Below, one piece after another: positions 57,420-64,000 of a stretch of DNA of 64,000 nt. The stretch lies in NCBI GenBank assembly GCA_045130235.1, contig JBGUPJ010000004.1, forward strand, positions 1 through 64,000. The letters are read 5' to 3'. The stretch comes from UBA1756 sp045130235 (GTDB taxonomy: Bacteria > Bacteroidota > Bacteroidia > Bacteroidales > WCHB1-69). A program made the translations under genes and the position numbers. Below the pieces are notes generated by a model. That model did no database searches, was not told the origin of the DNA, and saw nothing but the letters and a program-made list of their open reading frames with translations. Position 1 is the first letter of the stretch; each line of letters begins with the position of its first letter.

Positions 57420-59669
57420 TTAGCGGCGGGGACCACCCTCGCGGCGCGGACCGTGGCCGCCTTCACGACGGGGACCAGCACCACCTTCGCGGCGGGGTCC
57501 ACGCGGACGTGCTTCGGGCTCCTTATAGCCTTCCGGCTTCGGCAGCAGGGCGCGGCGCGACAGTTTCAGTTTGCCGGTCTTCTCCTCAATGCCGATGAGC
57601 TTCACCTGCACGATGTCACCCACCTTGAGGTAGTTCTCGAGGTTGTCCACACGCTTCCAGTCGTACTCGGAAATGTGCATCAGACCATCCTTGCCAGGAA
57701 GGATTTCGATGAAGGCACCGAACTCGAGAATGCTCTTCACAGGACCTTCGTAAACCTTGCCTTCTTCCGGAACTGCCGTAATGAGCTTGATACGCTCCAT
57801 AGCAGCATTGATGTCGTCCACATTAGCAGCGGCGATGTCGATGATACCGAAGTCGCCCACCTCCTCGATGTTGATGACGGTGTTGGTTTCACGCTGCATC
57901 TCCTGGATAACCTTGCCGCCAGGTCCGATGACCGCGCCGATGAACTCGCGCGGGATCTGCATCTGGACGATACGCGGAACGAACGGACGGTAGTCTTCGC
58001 GCGGCTCCGGAATGGCCTGATGCATCTTGTCCAGAATATACAGACGGCCTTGACGGGCCTGCTCAAGAGCCTGTGCCATCGTCTCGGAAGAGAGGCCGTT
58101 GACCTTGATATCCATCTGGCAGGCGGTGATACCATCAGCGGTACCGCAAACCTTGAAGTCCATGTCGCCGAGGTGGTCCTCATCGCCGAGGATGTCGGAG
58201 AGGATGGCGTAATTGCCCGTTTTCTCATCGGTAATCAAACCCATAGCGATACCTGCGACCGGTTTTTTCATCTTCACACCGCAGTCGTACAGGGCGAGGG
58301 TGCCGGCGCAGACGGTAGCCATGGAGGAGCTTCCGTTCGACTCGAGGATGTCGCTCACGAGGCGGACGGTATAGGGGAAGCTCGGATCATCGAAAGGAAT
58401 CATCGGCTTAAGGGCGCGATGGGCCAGGTTGCCGTGACCGATCTCGCGGCGGCCGGTGCTGCGGATGGGCTTCACCTCGCCGACAGAGAAGGGCGGGAAG
58501 TTGTAGTGCAGGATGAAGCGGCTGCTGCCTTCCACGATGGCGCCGTCGATGGTCTGCTCGTCGAGCTTGGTGCCGAGGGTGCAGGACATCAGCGACTGGG
58601 TTTCACCGCGGGTGAAGATGGCGGAGCCGTGAGCTGACGGCAGGTAGCCGGTCTCAATCCAGATGGGACGGATCTGGTCGAGCTGACGGCCGTCGAGACG
58701 GATACGCTCATCCAGAATCATATTACGCATGGCGTGGTACTGCACGTCGTGGTAGTAGCGGGCTACCATGTATTTCTTCTCTTCGCGTTCCTCTTCGGGA
58801 ATGGTTTCCATGAACTCGTCGAAGATCTGGTCGAAAGCGTCGTTGCGCTCATGTTTGCCCATGAACGATTTGGCGATGGCGTAAACCTTGTCGTAGGTTT
58901 CGCGGTTGACGCGCTCGCGGAGCTCTTCGTCGTTGGTCTCGTGGCAGTATTCGCGTTTCGGGTTAGCTTTTTCCACCTGGGCGGCGAGGTCGAGCTGGGC
59001 TTGGCACTGCACCTTGATGGCGGCATGGGCAGCGTTGAGGGCCTCTACCATGTCGGCTTCGGAGATTTCCTTCATTTCACCTTCCACCATCATGATGTTG
59101 TCGATGGTGGCGGCCACGATCATGTCGATGTCGGAGCGTTCCATATCTTCCACGGTGGGGTTGATGACCATCTTGCCATCCACACGTCCCACGCGCACTT
59201 CGGAGATGGGGCCTTCCCACGGGATGTTGGAAACGGCGAGAGCGGTAGAGGCGGCGAGGCCTGCGAGGGCGTCGGGCAGGTTGTTGCGGTCGCCGGAGAT
59301 GAGGGTGACGAGCACCTGCGTCTCAGCGTGGAAGTTGTCGGGGAAAAGCGGACGGAGGGCGCGGTCCACGAGGCGGGCGATGAGGATCTCATACTCGCTG
59401 GGACGGCCTTCGCGTTTGAAGAAACCGCCGGGGAAGCGACCCACGGCGCCGTATTTCTCCTGATATTCAACCTGCAAAGGCATGAAGTCGGTGTTTTCCA
59501 CTGCGTCTTTCTTGCAGCACACGGTGGCGAGCAACATGGTGTCGCCCATTCTTACAACGGCAGATCCGTCGGCCTGCTTGGCGAGGATGCCGGTTTCGAT
59601 GGTCACTTCACGACCATCGGGGAGCTGGAAGGTTTGCCGAGCTCCTAAGGGTTTATTGGAATTATACAT
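57420..59669 (-). CDS. pnp: polyribonucleotide nucleotidyltransferase
   Basis: A 749-residue 3'-5' phosphorolytic exoribonuclease (PNPase), core of RNA decay. It has two RNase PH domains (FPGGFFKREGRPSEYEILIARLVDRALRPLF; the second with REIGHGNLAHRAL), a KH domain with IGPGGKVIQEMQ and an S1 domain with GAFIEILPGKDGLMHISEYDWKRV. An unusual C-terminal tail follows, about 30 residues of glycine and arginine repeats (GPRREGG, four times). rpsO lies upstream, the classical rpsO-pnp order, but a terminator sits between them. Confidence 0.95.
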   Translation of the reverse strand: MYNSNKPLGARQTFQLPDGREVTIETGILAKQADGSAVVRMGDTMLLATVCCKKDAVENTDFMPLQVEYQEKYGAVGRFPGGFFKREGRPSEYEILIARLVDRALRPLFPDNFHAETQVLVTLISGDRNNLPDALAGLAASTALAVSNIPWEGPISEVRVGRVDGKMVINPTVEDMERSDIDMIVAATIDNIMMVEGEMKEISEADMVEALNAAHAAIKVQCQAQLDLAAQVEKANPKREYCHETNDEELRERVNRETYDKVYAIAKSFMGKHERNDAFDQIFDEFMETIPEEEREEKKYMVARYYHDVQYHAMRNMILDERIRLDGRQLDQIRPIWIETGYLPSAHGSAIFTRGETQSLMSCTLGTKLDEQTIDGAIVEGSSRFILHYNFPPFSVGEVKPIRSTGRREIGHGNLAHRALKPMIPFDDPSFPYTVRLVSDILESNGSSSMATVCAGTLALYDCGVKMKKPVAGIAMGLITDEKTGNYAILSDILGDEDHLGDMDFKVCGTADGITACQMDIKVNGLSSETMAQALEQARQGRLYILDKMHQAIPEPREDYRPFVPRIVQMQIPREFIGAVIGPGGKVIQEMQRETNTVINIEEVGDFGIIDIAAANVDDINAAMERIKLITAVPEEGKVYEGPVKSILEFGAFIEILPGKDGLMHISEYDWKRVDNLENYLKVGDIVQVKLIGIEEKTGKLKLSRRALLPKPEGYKEPEARPRGPRREGGAGPRREGGHGPRREGGPRR

Positions 59670-59763
59670 AATTTTTCGTTTTAATAATTACAAAACAACC
59701 ACGCCGTGCGGGTAGGATGAGTCCACAGCAGTGATTGCTTTTTGAATGAAAAGTTCGTGATTC

Positions 59764-59797
59764 AAAAAAAGGCAATTGCAGGAATTGCCTTTTTTTG
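59764..59797 (-). terminator. terminator between rpsO and pnp
   Basis: AGGCAATT and AATTGCCT pair around five bases, flanked by A and T runs. It follows the rpsO stop by 13 bases and precedes the pnp start by about 95, so pnp is either partly read through or has its own promoter. Confidence 0.8.
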
Positions 59798-59809
59798 AAG
59801 CGTTGGAGA

Positions 59810-60079
59810 TTATTTTCTCAAACCTAATTTCTTCACAATAGCTCTGTAGCGCTCGATGTCCTGCTCTTTCAGATAGGCGAGCATTTTCTTTCTCTTACCG
59901 ACGAGCTGCATCAGTGCGCGCTTGGTACCGAGGTCTTTGTGGTTCTCTTTCATGTGTTCGGTGAGGTGCTTGATTCTGTAGGTGAACAGAGCAACCTGGC
60001 TTTCCGGTGAACCGGAATCGAACTCGTTCTTACCGTTTTCTTTGAAGATGTCTTTCTTTACTTCAGATGTCAAATACAT
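59810..60079 (-). CDS. rpsO: 30S ribosomal protein S15
   Basis: The 89-residue primary 16S rRNA-binding protein S15. FDSGSPESQVALFTYRIKHLTEHMKENHKDLGTKRALMQLVGKRKKMLAYLKEQD is diagnostic, and length is normal. It has a -7 element 49 bases upstream and a terminator directly behind it. Confidence 0.97.
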   Translation of the reverse strand: MYLTSEVKKDIFKENGKNEFDSGSPESQVALFTYRIKHLTEHMKENHKDLGTKRALMQLVGKRKKMLAYLKEQDIERYRAIVKKLGLRK

Positions 60080-60127
60080 AATTTTCTTCTCTTTTTTAAA
60101 TTTTCTAACGTCTTATTTTTCGGGGTG

Positions 60128-60135
60128 CAAAAGTA
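60128..60135 (-). promoter_or_regulatory. -7 promoter element of rpsO
   Basis: The minus strand reads TACTTTTG within GTTGTACTTTTGCAC, 49 bases upstream of the rpsO ATG. Confidence 0.65.
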
Positions 60136-60216
60136 CAACATTTTTTTAAGATGGCTCACCTCTTTTTCTTATTTTTTTTGAAAAAAACAAAACACCGAAA
60201 AATCACAAAAAAATCT

Positions 60217-60224
60217 TACTTTTG
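60217..60224 (+). promoter_or_regulatory. -7 promoter element of the mlaE gene
   Basis: TACTTTTG followed by CA, 21 bases before the ATG at 60245. It faces away from the rpsO promoter in the same 165-base gap, which is otherwise A- and T-rich. Confidence 0.6.
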
Positions 60225-60244
60225 CAAACTCAAAAAGTTGGATT

Positions 60245-60988
60245 ATGATCAGGAATTTTTTGGAGACAATAGGCGAGTATTTCATCTTCTTGAAGAAGGT
60301 GTTCTCGAAGCCGCCGCGCACCTCGGAATTTTTCCGCAAGGTGGTGGATGAGATGAATGCGATGGGCGTTGGCTCGTTGCTGATTGTGTGCATCGTGGCG
60401 GTCTGTATGGGTAGCGTTATCACCACGCAGACGGCGTTACAGATTGAGAGTCCGTGGATTCCGAAGTGGACGCTCGGCTTCACGGTGCGCACCTCGGTGG
60501 TGATGGAACTGTGTCCGACCATCATCACGTTGCTGTTGGTGGGCAACTTGGGGTCGCGTATCACCTCCGAGATTGGCAGTATGCGGGTTACAGAGCAGAT
60601 TGATGCGTTGGAGGTGATGGGTATCAACCCGGCCTCTTTCCTCATTCTGCCCAAGATCACCGCCGCGCTTTTTGTCATTCCGATTCTCACCATCATCGCC
60701 ATCTTCTTCGCCCTTGTGGGCGGCTACATCACCGTTATTGTCACGCACGTATCCTCCCCCTACGAGTTTTACGACGGACTCACCTCCTATTTCCGCATGT
60801 ACGACTTGGTGTATGTGATGACCAAGACCACCATCTTTGCCTTTGTGCTGTCGTCGGTCTCTTCGTTCTTCGGCTATCGCATTGAGGGCGGTGCGCTGGA
60901 GTTGGGTAAGGCCAACGTGAACGGCATCGTGGTGTCGTCGTTCATCATCCTCGTGCTGAACCTGGTGATTACCTCAATTATGCTGTAA
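60245..60988 (+). CDS. mlaE: MlaE-type ABC transporter permease (lipid transport)
   Basis: A 247-residue permease of the MlaE/TTG2 family that moves phospholipid between the membranes with an MlaF ATPase and an MlaD MCE protein. It shows IVCIVAVCMGSVITTQTALQ, LCPTIITLLLVGNLGSRITSEIGSMRVTEQIDALEVMGINP and GYRIEGGALELGKANVNGIV, all family blocks, over about five membrane helices. The partner genes mlaF and mlaD are not in the window: the next gene is on the other strand. Confidence 0.93.
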   Translation: MIRNFLETIGEYFIFLKKVFSKPPRTSEFFRKVVDEMNAMGVGSLLIVCIVAVCMGSVITTQTALQIESPWIPKWTLGFTVRTSVVMELCPTIITLLLVGNLGSRITSEIGSMRVTEQIDALEVMGINPASFLILPKITAALFVIPILTIIAIFFALVGGYITVIVTHVSSPYEFYDGLTSYFRMYDLVYVMTKTTIFAFVLSSVSSFFGYRIEGGALELGKANVNGIVVSSFIILVLNLVITSIML

Positions 60989-61006
60989 AAAGCAGACTGT
61001 TCTCTT

Positions 61007-61924
61007 TTATTGGGCAGAACGACCCCAGAAGTCGAAAAAGTTGAACCACTGTTCGGGGTGTTTTTTGAGCGTATCTTCCAATGAATGAACATATTGCTGT
61101 GCGATGAATTGGCTGCGGGCGCGCAAGTTCATCGAAGGGTCGGGCTGCGGCAGGAGGTTCACATACCCCTGATAGTGAGCGTGGCGAAGTTTCGCCGACG
61201 ACAGGGTCACAACAGGCACCTGCATCTGCGCCGCCAGCAGGAACGAGCCATACGGCAGCTTGGCAGGATGCCCGAAGAAATCCACCTCCAAGGTTTTGGA
61301 ACTGCCAAAAATGCGGTCGCAAAGTAAAATCACCACCTCCCCACGGTCCAACGCAGTCTTGATGGCGAAGATGTGGTTGAGGTCGTCGCTGACAGGTATG
61401 TCGTTGACATTGTGTTGGCTGAACGATTTCCGTCGCTGACCCTGAAGGCTCTCATTCTCTCCTCCAAAGATCACCACATTAAGGGTTTTGGTGTCTTGGC
61501 TGAAAAAATGCCCCATCAGCTCCAGGTTGCCCACGTGCGAGCCGGCCACGATGAACCCGCCTGGCTGCGAGAGCATCTCCTCGAACAGCTGGCGGTTGGT
61601 GACCTCCACCTTAAACTGGTCGCCCCGTCCGGCCATGATGGCGAAACGATCCAACACCACCTTGCCGAAGATAAAGTGGTTGTGTACCGTCATCCAAAAA
61701 GATTTCCACTTTGTAAAGTGATGAATCTCATTAAAATACCAAAAAATATTGCCGAATGCCTTATGGTTGATGACGCAATAAAACGGCACCACAGGGTACA
61801 AGAATGGATACAGCCATTTCACCTTCACCTTCTTTAAAAAAGAAAAAAGAAAACGCTGGCCGAAATTGCCTCCACCCGTCTTACCGCTCCATTGGCGGTT
61901 GCCCTGTGACGAAGAATCAGCCAT
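61007..61924 (-). CDS. LpxL/HtrB-like lysophospholipid acyltransferase
   Basis: A 305-residue membrane-bound acyltransferase. The catalytic HxxxxE-type motif is seen in VAGSHVGNLELMGHFF, followed by ALDRGEVVILLCDRIFGSSKTLEVDFFG and PAKLPYGSFLLAAQMQVPVVTL. Relatives add secondary acyl chains to lipid A, or act in aryl-polyene/flexirubin-type pigment clusters. Its start codon shares one base with the stop of the acyl carrier protein gene (TAATG), so the two are translationally coupled, suggesting that this ACP is its acyl donor. An unusual basic, glycine-rich N-terminus (about 25 residues) precedes the domain. Confidence 0.82.
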   Translation of the reverse strand: MADSSSQGNRQWSGKTGGGNFGQRFLFSFLKKVKVKWLYPFLYPVVPFYCVINHKAFGNIFWYFNEIHHFTKWKSFWMTVHNHFIFGKVVLDRFAIMAGRGDQFKVEVTNRQLFEEMLSQPGGFIVAGSHVGNLELMGHFFSQDTKTLNVVIFGGENESLQGQRRKSFSQHNVNDIPVSDDLNHIFAIKTALDRGEVVILLCDRIFGSSKTLEVDFFGHPAKLPYGSFLLAAQMQVPVVTLSSAKLRHAHYQGYVNLLPQPDPSMNLRARSQFIAQQYVHSLEDTLKKHPEQWFNFFDFWGRSAQ

Positions 61925-62166
61925 TACTGGAGCTTGCCTTCCACGTAATCATAGAACTGCACCAGCGTCTTCACATCCTTCATCTCCTCGGGCTTGATCT
62001 TGATTTTGAAATGGCGCTCCACAATGACGGAAATATCTACGAAGTCCAAGCTGTCAATCTTCAGATCTTCTTTCAACAACGCCTCATCCTTCAGCAAAGC
62101 GGCATCAATCTCCAATTCTTCAGTCAAAAATTCATTGACTACGCGAATGATTTCTTCTCTATTCAT
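61924..62166 (-). CDS. acyl carrier protein
   Basis: An 80-residue ACP. The phosphopantetheine serine lies in LKIDSLDFVDISVIVERHF, with the usual acidic helix II. It begins MNREEIIRVVNEFLTEELEID. It differs from housekeeping AcpP and sits in a two-gene unit with an LpxL-like acyltransferase, so it is probably a dedicated carrier. Its ATG lies directly at the 3' end of the upstream nuclease gene, whose stop is 2 bases away. Confidence 0.88.
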   Translation of the reverse strand: MNREEIIRVVNEFLTEELEIDAALLKDEALLKEDLKIDSLDFVDISVIVERHFKIKIKPEEMKDVKTLVQFYDYVEGKLQ

Positions 62167-62167
62167 A

Positions 62168-64000
62168 TTATTTAATATTAGTAATGACAATTTTTTGTGA
62201 AACTCCCCCACAATTCACAATATAAGTACCCGAAGAGGGAAGGGGGATGGCGATATCCGGATTGGAATGATAACGCTTAATTACCCGTCCGGTGCTATCA
62301 TATATGACGGTGAGATAGGGACCCAAATAATCGATAAATAGTTCCCCGTTGGCAATTCTGATACCGATAGCGTCCTCTTCAGAAACGGGTTCTTCAATGG
62401 TTACCGTTCCCGGTTCAGTAGGACCAGCGTTGAATGCCACATCTTTGATTTCCCATGCGGGATAATCAATGCCATCGGGTACTTCATAGAAGAAAGCCAA
62501 TGTAACAGCCCCTTGACCGAGGTAGCTGGATGGGATGGAAATGGTGTTGGTTTGCCAGTTCCAGCTGGTGACGGGCCAGTTCGGAATGGTCAGCTGCGCC
62601 CACGTAGCATCATACAAATTACCTGTATAGTCTTTGGAAATCAATAATTTGCAAAAATAGGGCCATGCTGACAAATTCCCATATCCCAGCGTGTGGGTGA
62701 AAGTGAACGTGGCCGACCGCATGTTGGTGAGGTCGAAAGTGGGACCGACCAGCCAATCGGTGTTGGCACCAGTATTATAACCGCTGATATAGGCGCATTC
62801 GTAATTGGAATAGCCGTACCAATAGCTGTTCCCAAGCACATTCACTGGTTCGAAGCAACCCATCGATGCGGCAAAACTTTCAAAGTAATGCAGGGTGTCG
62901 CCGTCGGCCACAGGATCCGAATCCAGCGTCAGGCCGATGATGATGGGGTCGTGGTCGGAGTAGCGATACATGGTGGTGTCGTCCCCATAATTATAATGTA
63001 GCTGATATGGCTCATCGGCGTTGATATGGTAGGGCGCAATCCCTGTGATTTGTTCCGCCATGGTAGCACTGGCAAGGGCGTGGTCAAGATATTCCACCTC
63101 ATCGTTGAAGGTGTAGCTATAATCAGTCGGAGCATACCTACTTACCATATTTTCATAACCGTACTCTTCCAATAGGCGCACGGGTTCTTCCATTGTGCCA
63201 CAATTTAAGTCGCCCAAAATCAGAATATCTGCGTCGCCATAATAGTTGTTCTGCAATTCGGCAGACAAGAAGTCAATGAGATATGCGGCCTCTTCAACAC
63301 GGGCTTCATTGTAATAATTGTTGGTGCTATCACCTCCTGATTTTGATTTGAAATGATTGACACACAATATAAAACGCTCGCCCGTCGCAATTTCCTCGAA
63401 GCATTGTACCAGCTCGCGCCGGTAGTCGCCCGCCCGCATCACGTATTCCGAGTTGCTGGGATGGTAGGGATGCCCAAGGTGAAGTATGGGGCGCAACTTG
63501 TCGGTACGGTAAATCATGCCCACCTTGATGTAGGTGCTGGTCACGCTGTCGAAATCCTCCACAGCGGCATAGCGTCCCGGGGCAGTACAGGCGTTCAGTC
63601 CCTCCACAAGCCGGTCGAGTGCTTCGCGTCCCTGCTGTAGCTCCTCCAGCGCATAAAGGTCGGCATCGATGTTGGCCAGTGCCTTCACCGTTTTCAGGTG
63701 CTGCCGTTCAAACTCCTCGTCGCTTCCCGCCCCATAGGTGCCGTCCCATACCGGACAGTAGTACTCGAGGTTGGATTCGCAGACGACCAGTCGCGCGTTG
63801 CCCACGTCGGGACGTTGCGTCGGCCGCTCGTTATTGTCAAAGCTTTGAGGCCCGTCGATGCGGATGTTGCGCTCTCCTGTACTCAAAACAACAGCCTGCA
63901 GCTGCTCAATGGTAGCTCCCAACCGTATCGTGTTGACATCCAGGTTGTAGCAGCGGGCGCTGATGATGGCTGTAGCGTGGCTTGCGGCTATCGAGTCATA
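62168..64000 (-). CDS. ExeM/NucH-like extracellular nuclease with T9SS domain, 5' part outside the window
   Basis: The frame is open to the right edge, so the start lies beyond it; 610 codons are visible. An endonuclease/exonuclease/phosphatase domain shows ALEELQQG, FILCVNHFKSKSGG, ILILGDLNCGTMEEP, EYLDHALASATM and YRYSDHDPIIIGL, the metal-dependent nuclease pattern of ExeM/NucH. A jelly-roll-like domain (FDLTNMRSATFTFTHTLGYGNLS) and a T9SS type A tail (GTYIVNCGGVSQKIVITN) follow. It should act on DNA outside the cell. It is the second T9SS-sorted nuclease in the window. Confidence 0.85.
   Translation of the reverse strand, partial: YDSIAASHATAIISARCYNLDVNTIRLGATIEQLQAVVLSTGERNIRIDGPQSFDNNERPTQRPDVGNARLVVCESNLEYYCPVWDGTYGAGSDEEFERQHLKTVKALANIDADLYALEELQQGREALDRLVEGLNACTAPGRYAAVEDFDSVTSTYIKVGMIYRTDKLRPILHLGHPYHPSNSEYVMRAGDYRRELVQCFEEIATGERFILCVNHFKSKSGGDSTNNYYNEARVEEAAYLIDFLSAELQNNYYGDADILILGDLNCGTMEEPVRLLEEYGYENMVSRYAPTDYSYTFNDEVEYLDHALASATMAEQITGIAPYHINADEPYQLHYNYGDDTTMYRYSDHDPIIIGLTLDSDPVADGDTLHYFESFAASMGCFEPVNVLGNSYWYGYSNYECAYISGYNTGANTDWLVGPTFDLTNMRSATFTFTHTLGYGNLSAWPYFCKLLISKDYTGNLYDATWAQLTIPNWPVTSWNWQTNTISIPSSYLGQGAVTLAFFYEVPDGIDYPAWEIKDVAFNAGPTEPGTVTIEEPVSEEDAIGIRIANGELFIDYLGPYLTVIYDSTGRVIKRYHSNPDIAIPLPSSGTYIVNCGGVSQKIVITNIK

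Noticed and set aside
57453..58637. 394-codon open frame opposite pnp
   Set aside because: Shadow of pnp codon bias; the pnp reading has all domains and a terminator.

Overview
The window comes from a Bacteroidota (Bacteroidales-like) chromosome. Three things point there: several pieces of the type IX secretion system (T9SS) with many T9SS-sorted cargo proteins, the Bacteroidota promoter element TAnnTTTG in front of most transcription units (often as TTGTAnnTTTGCA), and phylum-typical neighbourhoods such as porU beside gldJ and rbfA followed by an FtsX-like permease. Codon composition is moderately GC-rich in the core genes and clearly AT-rich in the accessory block at 36-41 kb. The species cannot be named from the sequence.

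Layout. 0-3.6 kb: tail of a T9SS type B cargo protein, urocanate hydratase, carbamate kinase and tRNA-Lys(TTT). 3.6-8.4 kb (minus): rodA, PBP2, a polyprenyl synthetase and a lipoprotein. 8.7-10.5 kb: a divergent Rnl2-type RNA ligase homologue and a flavodoxin-fold reductase. 10.6-16.7 kb: a beta-helix T9SS cargo protein, rbfA, an FtsX/LolE-type permease and a PorZ-like propeller protein. 16.7-23.8 kb (minus): glycosyltransferase, FtsE-like ATPase, gyrB, recQ and hldD. 23.8-30.4 kb: gldJ and porP on the minus strand, divergent from the sortase gene porU. 30.5-33.8 kb: ornithine carbamoyltransferase, a DUF2147 protein, dihydroorotase and a Bcp peroxiredoxin.

33.9-45.0 kb is a defence island read on the minus strand in the order hsdR, Abi_2 (HEPN), hsdS, SIR2, HerA, hsdM, then a GNAT acetyltransferase. 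The SIR2-HerA pair sits between the specificity and methylase genes of a type I restriction system. hsdS is split by a run of nine G that puts its two halves out of frame; ten G (or seven) would restore one 425-residue subunit, so hsdS looks phase-variable. The far edge carries a GNAT gene fragment (26-bp direct repeat with the intact gene at the other end) and a rhuM gene with an internal deletion.

45.1-64 kb: pdxJ, a glycosyltransferase, a secreted endonuclease I with a T9SS domain, small lipoproteins and an outer-membrane barrel, a DoxX/MauE-thioredoxin fusion, a fused peptide-ABC ATPase, mutS2, the rpsO-pnp pair, an MlaE permease, an LpxL-like acyltransferase coupled to an acyl carrier protein, and a second T9SS-sorted nuclease running off the right edge.

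The genes suggest a protein- and DNA-scavenging lifestyle: T9SS machinery (porU, porP, gldJ, porZ) exports cargo such as the two nucleases, while urocanate hydratase and the OTC/carbamate kinase pair fit amino-acid catabolism. No CRISPR array, rRNA operon, transposase or integrase was recognised.
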